Positions 52,690-63,619 of a stretch of DNA of 64,000 nucleotides are shown in pieces. The position numbers were made by a program, and so were the translations under genes. Within the stretch, counting starts at the first letter, position 1. The number at the start of each line of letters is the position of its first letter. The stretch is from the NCBI GenBank assembly GCA_029204225.1, contig CM055095.1, positions 73,902,001-73,966,000 of the forward strand, written 5' to 3'. The stretch comes from Diphasiastrum complanatum (Eukaryota; Streptophyta; Lycopodiopsida; Lycopodiales; Lycopodiaceae). Below the pieces are notes generated by a model, which saw nothing but the letters and a program-made list of their open reading frames with translations, ran no database searches and was not told the DNA's origin.

Positions 52690-53210
52690 CGCCTACATTA
52701 TACTCGTAACACTCAAACGGCCTCCTCGTGTCTTAGAGCCGCTGAACCCTTTAAAGCCCTTCACCGTTAGATCCTGCAATCAGCGTCGGATCATGCCACC
52801 TCCCCTCATGAGCCATTGAAAATAATCCAACTGCCACGTGGAAAGCATCCAACTGGTGGAGTGTAACAAGTCGCGTGCCTTTAAGTCCCGTAGCCAAACC
52901 AGACCTCCCGATTTCATCACACGCTAGGGTTTTAAAACCGCCACCGTTGGATATTCTATATACTATCAGATCTTGCCAAGTGTACTTACAAACCATTTCC
53001 AAGTATCCACGTGTATGGCCTGACGCGTGGCAGTCATTCAAGAAGGCGGGCGCAAGAGTTGCCGTGTCATCAAGCACCGTTTCACCCCTGTCCGAGGCGG
53101 CAGCCACAGGGCCTTAGTCGCCTATTCTATTCTCAGCTGGATGCGAGCCACGTGTCAATATGACTACGTGTAAGTATCTGAATGGATCCATCTGTATGAC
53201 GTGGCAGAAT
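52690..53210 (-). promoter_or_regulatory. PABP upstream region with telo-box and ACGTG boxes
   Basis: Upstream of the start codon there is a TATA-like TATAATGTA (minus strand, about 52693-52702), a telo-box AAACCCTAG (minus, 52924-52932), a G-box CCACGTGG (52834-52841), CCACGTGT at 53007-53014 and 53148-53155, TACGTGTA (53165-53172) and GACGTGGCA (53198-53206). Telo-boxes are common in plant translation-gene promoters; ACGTG boxes bind bZIP/bHLH factors. Function is inferred. Confidence 0.6.
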
Positions 53211-53741
53211 CTGAATGTCCGAAAGAATATCTAATAGTGGGGGGCCTAGAAAAGCTCCGTGTCACTAAGGTAGAGGACCATCGGCGAAGCTTCTTCACGC
53301 TTCTTTTGTCGGTCAGCGCCGGCAGTCGAGGAAAGAGGCAAAAAAAACGGTCCCATGGGTTGAATAAATCAATGAAAATAAAACAAAAACAAATATAAAT
53401 AAATAAATAAATACGGCCCAAGATGAAGTCCATGTAGACCTATAAAACCTTAAGACATGGTATAAAACCCTTGGCAATGGGCTTTCACTAATTTGGGAAC
53501 TTGGGTCGAAAAATTCTCACATTGCATAAACTCTTAGAGGGTGAGAGGCTGGGGCTTTCCATGATGTAAAAACCTTACAAAGGCCTTTTCTTTTTAAGAA
53601 TCCCGGGCCCTTGGGTTACCACCCTTGGGTCAAAGGATTCTGAAATTGCCAAAAGCCCTAAGGGGCCCTCGCATCTAGCGAGCACGGTGGCCCTTTGGCC
53701 CCGGTGCCCTCCTGACCACAAGTTTTTTTTTTTTTTTGAAA

Positions 53742-53778
53742 ATTGGCTGCCCGGACGCCACATGTCCAGGCAGCCAAT
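53742..53778. repeat. hairpin 1: 14-bp arms
   Basis: ATTGGCTGCCCGGA pairs with TCCAGGCAGCCAAT, one mismatch, loop of 9 bases. Confidence 0.85.
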
Positions 53779-53796
53779 GTTTGTCCCATAAGCATT

Positions 53797-53850
53797 CATG
53801 TGAGACTATGGGGAGGGGATATATAGACAAACTCCCCATAGACTCACATG
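53797..53850. repeat. hairpin 2: 18-bp arms
   Basis: CATGTGAGACTATGGGGA pairs with TCCCCATAGACTCACATG, one mismatch, loop of 18 bases. Confidence 0.88.
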
Positions 53851-54230
53851 TGTGTGTGTGTGAAAGGCATGCTGCCCGGCGCCACCTGGGGCTGCTCGCC
53901 GGCCTGTGGTTGCCCGGCGCCACCGCCCGCTGCCTCGGCTCCCAGCAAGGCGCTAGTGCCACCTGGCCCGTTGCCCGGACGCCCCGGCCTATTGCTGCTG
54001 GCCTGCCCGTTGCCCTACGCCGCCCCGGAGCCTGCACGCCCTCGCGTTGCCCGACAAAATCAAGCGCCCGCTAATTTTTTACGGGCACCGCGCGGCTGAC
54101 ACGCGTCAGTCGCTGGGGGCACCGGGGCCAAATCACTCCCACGCGCGGGCCGTGCTCTAAAGCCCCAGCGCTAAGGGGCCGGGCGGTGAGAATTTCCATG
54201 ATGCAAAAATTGTAGAAAGGCCCTTTCTTG

Positions 54231-55260
54231 CCATGGTAACGTCAATGTTACTTGCCCATTATGAGGCAAATGTGATAGTGTGGGTTTATAACATATGGTA
54301 TTTGTGCTCTATGATTTCCTTTCCAAATATATAGGGAAAAAAATGAAAGGTTTCTACAATTAATGCTCGAAGAATGAAGGAATGAGTCTACCTACCAGGA
54401 TCACCTTATGCGGCCTCGGTTCCACTCTACACTAGTCACATAGCATATTTTTTGCTTATAAGCTTGTCGTTGGTGGAGTGCATCAACCACATTTTTGGAT
54501 GGCACGATGGAGCCTCAACATAATTGTTGTCATTTTAGACCTCATTTACTTCACCTCACCAAGCCATCCCTTACAAATTAATGGGAGATTGTTCTCACTT
54601 ATACCTCTTTCACACAAAATGACTACAACATCCATGGGAATTACTATTCATGGTTAATATTTCTATGAGAGGATAGGCAACAATGGCCTCCAATGGTGTA
54701 GGAAGATTGCCCATACGCTCATCATTGGTAGTCTAATCTTCGGAACAATAGTGGTGTGTCGATGTCGAAACCTAAATATTGAAAAGGGAGAATTGGGACA
54801 AAATTCCACTGGCGTTAGAATGAAAATAAGCCACGCAAAACAAACTAAAAATCAAAAATCAAAGCTATAATTAATAATTATTTCACAATTGGAAAGTTGT
54901 TATGAACAAATTTTATCTGCCCAACACATTATAGTAGTCACAATGTCACTTGAATTTTAGCTTACGAAGATCGAGCACCGAATGAAAAAATTACGAAGCT
55001 TAACTTGTTTTAATATAAAGTATGATGCTTGAAACTAATGTACAACACATGCGTAAGATTGTATTGGATATTAGTGAGTAAAATATTGGGTCAACTATTA
55101 CATAAGGGATGGTTTTTATAGTAATTTATTAGATGGTAAGGTCATTCTCAAGGTAATATCTTATCATAATTTCTAACACGAACCTTACCACCAATAAGAT
55201 GATTAGAAAGACTATTCCCCTACACAAAGATCTTACCAATAAAAAAAATTTAAAGCAACT
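54231..55260. other. spacer, no gene recognised
   Basis: No open frame or repeat that I can assign. Confidence 0.45.
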
Positions 55261-55479
55261 CGGGTTCTACATTACCAACCTGTAAACTTGGAAGGTATTT
55301 CCTAGTAAGCTTTCCGCACGATTTGATGATTGTTCACTTAGGACTCGGCCTAAAGACCTCACCATAGATTTGAGAGCAATTTGGTTAGTTGGAAGGCCAT
55401 TGGGGTAACCAGATTGTAGCGCAGGCATCCCAAAGGGAGCCGGGAACCACGACTTAGCTTCCCAGCCTTCAACTCTTGC

Positions 55480-56000
55480 CATCCAAACCCACTTGACATA
55501 CAAGCAGCCAACTCGCCAACAACGATCAGACTTAACCAACTTGAAGTTCCGAAAACCAACATTGAGATCCAACCTGGCGCCATGCCAGATTGGGGGTCCC
55601 GATGTGGGTGACTTCCCTTCAAGCAAGCCGCCCGACATACATCAAACTTCACCAACTCGAAGCTTCGTTACAAACGAGTAACATCCATTCCAAGCAAGCG
55701 GTCTGACTTACATCAGACTTAACCAACTAAAAGCTTCGTCACAAGCGCTGGGAGCCAACCTGGCGCCACGCCAGACTGGACAACCATAAACAGGTAACAT
55801 CCACCCAAGCAAGCCATCCAACTCAGCCGACAGGTTAGAGCCCGTTCCCCAAGAGCTTAACCCATTCACGTTCATGCAAGGAACACTTAGAACCACAAGC
55901 CGCGACAGATATGGAAACAACTAGTTCCTGGACCAAATGGTCCTGACAGCATACCGCTGGCGCCACGGACCGAATGGTCCCGACGGCATACCGCTGGCGT
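55480..56000. repeat. imperfect tandem repeats
   Basis: A unit like CAGACTTAACCAACT followed by AAGCTTCG recurs three times (about 55528, 55645, 55715), with CAACCTGGCGCCA.GCCAGA twice (55570, 55757). At 55925-56000 a roughly 40-bp unit (CCGAATGGTCCCGACGGCAT, ACCGCTGGCG) is repeated. Frames across it are by-products. Confidence 0.65.
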
Positions 56001-56509
56001 CCCGGGATACGACCCTCAGCTATGTGCCAAGTTAAAAATTTTGAAAGCGGCCTTACAACTGGCGCTTTTACCGAACACTGAAACCCAGAAGGTAATCAGA
56101 GTCAGTTTGAGAAAAATCCCACTTTATTGATAAATCAGAAAAGGTTACATTTCAAGTGTGTGACCGACCCTAGTCTCCGGGGCGCTAGCATGCCAAGGCG
56201 AGAGCCATGACAACATTCCAGCAAGGGAGGCTGAGACTTGGTTGGAGCTCGCCCTGAGTCGCAACCCGCACTCCCCTATAGTATTGGTGTGATTCGGCAC
56301 CCCCCCCCCCTCATACCAAGCACTCTACCCAAGCTGGTAAAGCACGTTTTTCTCTCTCTAGGATTTTGTCGTTCTAGAAAGTCATTTTCTCTCTCTAGAT
56401 TTTATTGATCCCCAGGCTTCCTATTCATGCCTAGATCGTGTGAGGTGATTGCACATCGATTTGAGCTCTCTGGACTTCGCTAGAACCGATCAAAGATTTT
56501 CAGCCATAG

Positions 56510-56640
56510 GAACTTGGCGCCGGCTGGATTCTGGTCACAGTGGCACCGGGAGCGGCGCCGGCGCCGTTGGAGCCGGGAGCAGCAGGGGCGCTGCTGGCGC
56601 CGGGGACATAGCTGGCGCCGATGGCGCCGGAAGTAAAGCT
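56510..56640. repeat. GGCGCC-rich cluster
   Basis: GGCGCC occurs at least six times in about 120 bp, mixed with GGAGC and GCCGG. The frame over it gives a Gly/Ala/Ser-rich string that is most likely not a protein. Confidence 0.7.
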
Positions 56641-56728
56641 TGTAAAGGTAGCTTTACAACACAAGTACATTACTTTGTATGGTGCCCAAAGCACTAAAGA
56701 GGCAAATTTTCCATGCTCCATAGGGTTA

Positions 56729-57085
56729 CTTGGTGCAACAATTTTTGAATCGCGATTCTGGGGGTATAGCGATTCACAATTCTCGATTCTCATAATTGCG
56801 ATTAACTACCCATAATTGCCAAGATATTTTATTTTATTTTGCGTTTCAGAAAAAAAAAATGGGATCTGAAATGAACATTTTAGGTTCATTTCAAGTCCAA
56901 ATTTTATTTTTGAAACTACTAAAATTAGACTTGAAACTACTACAATTGAAATTCTCTGTTTTTCCCCTCTACTAATACCCATATTGTCTGAGTTTGTTAA
57001 AAAAAACAAAAACAACGATTCTGAGCGATTCGGAATTTTTTTTTTTTTACAACGATTCTAGAATCACGAGTGCAACTTTGATACA
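56729..57085. mobile_element. second inverted-repeat element of the GAATCGCGATTC type
   Basis: Left arm TGGTGCAAC followed by TGAATCGCGATTCT, right arm (reverse) AAAGTTGCACTCGTGATTCT. The arms resemble those of the hAT-like element at 43056-43674. A target duplication was not found, so the ends are approximate. Confidence 0.5.
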
Positions 57086-57495
57086 TATGTATATCTACTA
57101 AAAAAATCAGAAATAAACATGAACACTTTGGTCAACATCTATGGTGCACAAAAATCACACTTCACACTCAAACATGCCAAAAACGAATCAAAATTCTAAA
57201 CATTACGACTTATAGGGTAGCCACTTTAAAAAGGCCTTGTTGCACACTATGTTGACGATAATGTTACTACAACACCCGCATAGCAAGGCCTTTGACTTTT
57301 CACACGTGTGGAACTAGCATTGATTATATCATGTACATAATGCTTGCGTAGCCATTAAGTCACCACAATTAATAAGAATAAAAAGACGAGACAATAGGAT
57401 AAAATAAGGGGGTGATAGGTATGTTACACCATTTAACCTACAACAAGGTATAAGATAAGTCATCATTGACTCAAAAAAAAAACTATTTTTCAAAA

Positions 57496-57625
57496 GATAG
57501 TCTATTTGCACTAGCATCATCATCATGATGTACAATATGCACATCCTTGATTCTTTGCAATGGATAGTCTAGTTGCACTAGCATCGTTATGTACTATATG
57601 TACATCCCTGATTTGGCCTAGGCTT
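57496..57625. repeat. tandem duplication of about 65 bp
   Basis: GATAGTCTA.TTGCACTAGCATC, ATGTAC.ATATG.ACATCC and TGATT occur twice in a row (about 57498-57557 and 57563-57613). Confidence 0.75.
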
Positions 57626-57829
57626 GTGGCTCCAAACCTCGTGCAAATGCTTTAACTAGAGCATGTGTATAAAATATTAAATATGTATGTACTATACTAA
57701 AATAAAGCCAAGTTTTGCTTAAGTTTAATGTCACAACACCTCGAGACCTTCCACGAAGTTTCACTCCCAAACAACAAATCAAAAGATGTTCCATCTTACA
57801 AAAGCAAGAGGGAGGATGGGTTAGACTTA

Positions 57830-58010
57830 GAGTTGACTTTTCAAAGTTCATCATCCTAAATTTCATTTGAATAAACAATTTTTGAAAGTGTGGGAAAGTT
57901 AGAAGTCGAGTTTGAGTAGATTCAAATTTGAATGTTGGGTACTTTGAATCTAGACCCAAAAATAGTAGGGTTAGCATTTTGGTGGGAAAGCCAAGCCAAA
58001 TAGGGTTTGA
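57830..58010 (+). mobile_element. U3 fragment of the 27906-type LTR
   Basis: It matches 27985-28165 closely (TTTTCAAAGTTCAT, AAACA.TTTTTGAAAGTGTG, CTTTGAATCTAGACCCAAAA). Both ends break without LTR termini, so it is a fragment. Confidence 0.8.
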
Positions 58011-58452
58011 CCTTGATATGTTGTATAAAAAAAGTTGTTATGATGCATAGTTTTGTCATTGAAACTTATCCTGCTACCTATAATGTCGTTGGGCTAGAAG
58101 ATAAGGTGCTCTGCATTATCAACCTTTTGGATACCTTGCATTGGGTCAAAATTTATATGGAATATGGTAAAAACTGAACTGACCCCTTGGGTATTATGAA
58201 AAATTTTGCTGATAATTTAGCTAGCCTTGTTGATAATATGAGGATGAGGGAAGATTTTATAATCTGCATATCATAAAAGTTTTTTTCCCGTTTAGAAAAA
58301 GAGAATGGTATGTTATCTACTGAACCTACCCCTTCCATTCATGATACACCTCCATCTCCACACCCTCTTGTCTTTTAAGATGAGTTGGATGAAGATAGCG
58401 CTTCACAATTTGAAATCTTCTCTCAAGATATTTGTGATATTAATGACCAGTT

Positions 58453-59050
58453 TGTGAAAAATTGTCATCTAGTTTTGTTGATTTATTGGCATTTTTGGAG
58501 GCCAACTTGAAATCTCAACTTGGAGATAAAATAAGGGCCTAAATAGTGAATTTACTATTTTGGTAGGTAGATAAGTGGATGAGATTAGATTTGGACCCAT
58601 TCTAATTGGCTAATTTTGGTACATTGCATATAGTCACTAGAAACTAGATTTTTGGTGAGGTATCTAGAAGTTTCCAAATTAGGTCAAGAGGCCAAATGAC
58701 ATTTTGGAAGCTATAAATAGTTGTACCTATGTGGAGATAGTTTCTTTCTTTGTGGAGAATTCATCTCTTGTGTTTCTACGTCCATCTCATGTGTTTCTCT
58801 CTTGATATCTTCATTTTCTATGTGTAGAATGTTGATTTCTTGGTAAATCTTGGATCCACACGTGTGAAGTACTGTACTTTATTGTTGTTGTACGGAAAGG
58901 GATGGTACTAAGTCATATCTTAGTGCATTTCTAAGTTCTATCATGCATAAAGTAGTGATTTCTGTCTTCTAACTATTTCTAGATGTGCAACCAAATTGGC
59001 CCAAGATCTTGTTGATCCACTAATGTGTTTTGGATCTGTATTTTGTCACA
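58453..59050 (+). mobile_element. 5' LTR of a plus-strand Copia element, about 598 bp
   Basis: It starts TGTGAAAAATTGTCATCTAG and ends TTTTGTCACA right before a primer-binding site. It is related to the 27906 family (GGCATTTTTGGAGGCCAAC near the start). It carries GGATCCACACGTGTGAAGTA and, downstream, TTGTACGG. Confidence 0.8.
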
Positions 59051-59065
59051 TGGTATCAAAGCAGG
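59051..59065 (+). promoter_or_regulatory. primer-binding site
   Basis: TGGTATCAAAGCAGG directly after the LTR end at 59050. Confidence 0.85.
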
Positions 59066-59623
59066 TTGCAGACCTAATTTGGTGGATTATCCAGTTCTAG
59101 AGGTGAATTTGCCAAATCTACAGGTGGATTCGAGGGGACCATGAATTCTATGTGGATTTGGAGGTGTTTCTAGCTCAAATCTTGTAGTTTCAAGTATAGA
59201 GTTTGGATCTTTGTGATCTTAAAGTCATTTCAGGTCAGAATACTTGTAGATGGCCAGTTTTTGAAACCACTCATTGGAATGTGGAGACAAAAATTGCTCA
59301 TGATTTTAATTAGATTAGATATCTAGATTTGATAGGATGGTGAAATCCTAAATTTGATAGGATCTCTTGATTTGAAGTTTTTGGACTTTTTCAAGAGTGT
59401 ACTTCAATCTTAGGTGTTGGTAAAAGTTCATCATATTGTGTTTAGATCTATTGTGATCAAAAAATCAACATTCTATGTGCTAGGATTTGCTAGAAAAGAG
59501 AAAAAGGAGAGGCTAGACTGTTTCCATATCTTTGTGATTTCTTCTTGAGTTTCATTTGTTGGTTTTCAAGGGAGTTCTTAGTGCATTGGAATAGGTTCAA
59601 AGAGAAGATCAGATCATTGCAAC

Positions 59624-60440
59624 ATGGCAACCTCAAGTGGCTTCATGTTGGAAGGCAATGATAGGCTTACCTCAACAAATTATTCTACCTGGAAGGTGAG
59701 GATCGAATCTTTGCTTGAGATGAATGATTTGATGGATATTGTTATAGGTGTGGAGGAGAGACCTTTGGAACCACAAGATCAATTGAGGCATGACAAGAGA
59801 GCAAAGAAAGATTTACATGTGATCAAGATAAATGTGACTAATGAACTTCTCAAGGAAGATAGTGTACTTCATCAAGTGAGGCTTGGAAAACTTTGAAGAA
59901 GCTTTTTGAGTCCAAGTCTACATCAAGGATAATACCCCTTAAGAGGCAAATCTTTCAATGTATGCAAAAGAAGGATGAAAGTGCTCATACTTTTGTTCTA
60001 AGGGTTAAGGCATTCAATGATGAGCTAGCATGTATTGATGAAAGCATTAAGGAGATAGAACTTTTTCAAGGTGTTCTTAATGGCTTATTGGATGATCATG
60101 CTAATCTTGTTCAAAGGTTTGCTATTCAAAAGACTTCGCCAAGTATAGTGGATTTTCAAGAGATCTTCGTGAATGAGGAGTTTAGGCTTCTATAAAGAGG
60201 AAGATCTACTTTCATTTCTCAAGTTGGAGAGGCGGAAGCTATATCCTCAAGGGGCAAGTTCAAGGGCAAAGGCAAAAGCAATTAGTCGTCTAAAGGGCAA
60301 GAACAAGGTGCGCCTTCTACTTTTGTTGGCAAGAAGAAAAATATATCAAAGTTAAAATGTTTTTATAGTGGAGTCTGTAGGAAAAATAGTAATTATTCTT
60401 CCACAAAGAACATGATGAAAGTTTGAATAAATCAAACTAA
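59624..60440 (+). pseudogene. Copia gag (frameshifted), cut by an opposite-strand LTR
   Basis: ATG at 59624 begins MATSSGFMLEGNDRLTSTNY and continues STWKVRIESLL; the frame then shifts near 59880 into KKLFESKSTSRIIPLKRQIF and FVLRVKAFNDELA, a UBN2 gag. After a stop at 60193 the linker continues to a degenerate knuckle (KCFYSGVCRK) and a KEHDESLNK-like end near 60435. Beyond that, minus-strand LTR sequence takes over. It is closely related to the minus-strand gag at 4.1-4.7 kb. Confidence 0.85.
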
Positions 60441-60444
60441 TATC

Positions 60445-61260
60445 AGTTTCTTCAATTGAGGAAGTAAGAGACAACTTAAGACAATTTAGATAATATGAAA
60501 TTGATCCAAAGCGGATTTTTATTTGAATCTGATTTATCAATATACATCTCTTGCTGTCTTATCTCGATGTTGTGTCTATGATTGAGTGAGTGTGTTACAA
60601 CGAGTAGTGCACATGTATTAATATTGCTATAGGACAGGTCTTTTGACCTTTTATTTACAGGTCTTTTGGCCATTTAATGTTGTAACAGTAGATATCTAAC
60701 CGTTTACGATGGTTGATATTCAAATAGATGTTCTATTTCAAGGTCAAATAATTTCTGTTCACAAATTATTTGCGACAGTCTATCTCTTCATCTCAGCTTT
60801 GTGTTTCGTGAATTGTTCATGACACTTGTCTCTTCACAACATTTTTTTTTTTCGCAAATTGTTCACGATAGATGACAATTCTTGAGTTTGAAAACGAAAT
60901 CTAGCATACTTCACGAACTGTTCACGACAATTTTGCGATAGGTGAGCTTGAAGAATAGTCCAGAAGATTTCGTGAATTATTCGCGACAATTTTGCGACAT
61001 CTGAAGTTTGAACAAGAAACGGAATATGTCGCGACAAGATTCTGTTAGCGAATCTTTCAAGCTTCAACAAGAAAGCCACGGGCTTCTACAGGTAACTGTT
61101 TCGCGAAACTTTTGAGTTGACTGCAAGACAAAGTTCGTGAATCCTTCGAGGTTGATCACGAATAAAAATGTTTTGAGTTACCGTTCGTTTCTTATCCTTT
61201 GTCAAGTAAACTACGCGCTTTGTTAGTAGAATCAAGATTTGATTGATCAGTTGTTCTACA
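60445..61260 (-). mobile_element. 3' LTR of a minus-strand Copia element (low end uncertain)
   Basis: It starts TGTAGAACAACTGATC at 61260 (minus), after the purine tract GAGAGGGAGC (61261-61270 complement). It contains four to five quasi-palindromic repeats like TTCGTGAATTGTTCACGACA at 60803-60990. The low boundary is set only by where gag coding of the plus element ends. Confidence 0.65.
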
Positions 61261-61286
61261 GCTCCCTCTCAAAGTGGGCAGTTGGA

Positions 61287-61690
61287 TTAACCCCAATCTT
61301 CTTCACTGCTTTCGAACAAAGCATTACTGAGTGACTTCGTAAAGATATCAGCTGTCATTTCCTCTATAGGTATGAAGACTGTCTTCAGTATCTTCTTCTC
61401 GACTAAATCCCGAATCACATGATATTTGATAGCTATGTGCTTCGTTTTTGAGTGAAATACAAGATCTTTCGTAAGATAGATTGCTGAAAGCGATGAGGCA
61501 AAACGAGGCATGGACATTAGAGCCACTACCAGAAAACAAAAAAATAGTCGACTGTATCCATGAACAAGACATAATATTCAGAAATAGATTCATCAAATCC
61601 TTCCAAGGTCTATTTAATCCAGATCAGCTCGTTTGCCATCTTGGCTACTGTTACATATTCCTCTTCACATGAAGATTGAGCTACTATTGT
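61287..61690 (-). pseudogene. Copia RNase H terminal part
   Basis: The minus strand reads WISKKQTIVAQSSCEEEYV in one frame (about 61690-61600), then FHSKTKHIAIKYHVIRDLVE and TADIFTKSLSNALF, the RNase H C-terminus. Frames are broken between the parts. It ends 27 bases from the LTR purine tract, as expected. Confidence 0.85.
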
Positions 61691-61761
61691 TTGCTTCTTG
61701 CTTATCCAGACTATAGCTGCGCCAGATGCTAGAGTACAACCTCAACTTCGTATATTGCCTT

Positions 61762-62305
61762 TCAAAGTGTCATTGTCGCATCTTTTGCCAATAAGGTTCT
61801 TGTTGTGTGAAATGACCTGGGTGGTGTTCGAAGAAAATAACTGAGCTGTTTTTCTTTAGAAATTGTATTTTTTGCACCAAAATTTTGCAAGGAAACAAAC
61901 AAATTTTTAATCTTTTGCACAAATGTATTCAGGTCTTTGTCGTCCCACTGTATAAAAGTTAATTGGTTTCCCAAAAACATGATCTGATTACGAGATCGAG
62001 TCTCATTCTTGGTTTGCAAATCTTCTCATAAATCTTTTGCGTTCGAAATTGATGTAAGATCTAGCATTATATTGTCATGCACTGAAGACACAATAATTGC
62101 TATAGCTTTGTCATATTTTAAACTCCATTCTTGAAGTTCTTTGCGAGGAGTAGCTACTAGCTTCTCCTCAATTGGTTCTACCCATTGCCATAGACCTTCG
62201 CCCTTCAATAAGAGTGAAGTCTTTGATTTCTAAATCAAGTAGTTTGAACCTTCTGGGTCCAAGATCGTAGTGATCTTAGCCTGAATATTGATGATGGACG
62301 ACATC
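61762..62305 (-). pseudogene. Copia gag, joined directly to RNase H by an internal deletion
   Basis: From ATG at 62305 the minus strand reads MSSIINIQAKITTILDPEGS, then a stop, then WVEPIEEKLVATPRKELQEW, YDKAIAIIVSSVHDNIMLDL and QTKNETRSRNQI with LTFIQWDDKDLNTFVQKIKN, a UBN2-type gag. Protease, integrase and RT are absent, so about 3 kb was deleted between here and 61690. Confidence 0.75.
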
Positions 62306-63619
62306 TTCTAATTTTCTCAAAAATTCATACACTATCTATTACATTTCTGTCTTTACATTATTTTCTTTGCATTATCTTTACTATTCAAACAATAATGTAA
62401 CTATTTACTTTACACTCTCATCTACTTTACACTTTCATTCACTTTACACTTTTTATTATTCCTCTTCACCGTCTTTCACAAAAACAAACAAAACAAAATT
62501 TATCTCCAAAAAAAAAAAAAACACAAAACAATTACCTCCAAAAGCTCCCAAAGCTTCAAAAGCACCAAAGCACCAAAAATCCAAGCTCCAAACGCATCAA
62601 ATGCACCAAAGATGCTCCAAACGCCACCAAAAGAGTGGGAAGAGAAACCGCGGATCGCGCAAAAATTCGAAATTCGCATAGACGTCAAATATCGACATCC
62701 CAAAACACATCAGAATCCGACGTCCATGTCCGTAACATGTCTAATTGAAAAAGTTTTTGGGACTCAAATCACTGACGTGGATGTCAAAATGCAACGAATG
62801 TGACGTCCACGTCGGATGCCAGCTATGTTATAAAATATTCCACGTCATATTCAGGTTGAAATATCAGATTCTGACATGTCGAAATCTGACGACAAGTTTA
62901 AAAATTGGTTGGTGCCACAGTTTCCCGATCATTGGGTGTCAAATTTGGGAATTTTTACTTGGACGTCGAAATCCGACGTGTCGAAATGCGAAAAATTTTA
63001 GAAATTCGTCGGACGCCCACATCGGAATCCCCGCAATATGTTATTGTGGATCCCTCAATGCATGCATTATGCCTATCAAAATTGATTATGTAGGCAAACA
63101 CAAAGTCTATTGTGTTGCAGAAGTGGAAGAGCAAATAGTCAGACAAAAACAAAAATAGCAAAACATTCCACATTGACACAAATATGAATGCAAAAACAAT
63201 AAAACATAATGGATTTAGATTTATGTATGAAAATACAAGTCAGATGAATGCTCGGAGCACTAGACAATTGTGGGCAAAACCACGATAAACTATGAGCTGA
63301 TTTTTGACAATCAATCTGATCGAAGGAATCGATGCGTAACACCATCTATAGTGTGTCTGTCTCTAAAAAATTACAATTATCATCCTTATAAAATTTACAC
63401 TTGTGTAGATATATGTACAAAAGTGGCATGGAACCGATGCACCATCTGAAAGTAGATCGTGGTTAATGTCATTGTCAAAGTAGTTGCACAGTACTTGAAG
63501 TACTAGAAGTGGGTGAGTGGTGTGAGCGTGAGAAAGCTTCAATTGTTCAGAGTCAAGCATGACACTATTGAGAGTTGATAGAGTCAAGACAATTGTCTCA
63601 ATAGGTCAACGATAGTTGA
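62306..63619. other. repeat-rich spacer, no gene recognised
   Basis: Degenerate AGCACCAAA-like repeats at about 62530-62635, and scattered GACGTC, CCGACGT and GTCGAAATC strings at 62640-63020. Frames here are short and unmatched. Confidence 0.45.

Larger units (their letters stand above)
53540..54230. repeat. GC-rich block with two strong hairpins, flanked by direct repeats
   Basis: Similar sequences (GGTGAGA...TTTCCATGATG, then AAAGGCC and TTTCTT) occur at about 53540-53593 and 54185-54230. Between them the DNA is strongly GC-rich and contains two hairpins (53742-53778 and 53797-53850). It has no recognisable coding. It could be a small non-autonomous element or a duplicated spacer. Confidence 0.6.

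Noticed and set aside
53675-54099. Pro/Ala/Arg-rich frames of 83-120 codons on both strands
   Set aside because: GC-rich hairpin DNA gives long stop-free frames in several phases; no family signature.
56449-56697. Gly/Ala/Ser-rich 82-codon frame resembling a wall protein
   Set aside because: It follows a GGCGCC repeat cluster and has no signal peptide or matching neighbours.
58141-58380. Possible coding remnant around 58140-58380 (short mixed frames)
   Set aside because: Open pieces are too short and carry no recognised motif.
60370-60380. TGTAGGAAAAATAG taken as the outer end of the minus-strand LTR
   Set aside because: Gag coding of the plus-strand element, including the degenerate knuckle, continues through it to about 60435.
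62367-62681. Lys/Ser/Pro-rich 104-codon frame
   Set aside because: Composition is a by-product of CACCAAA-type repeats; no domain.
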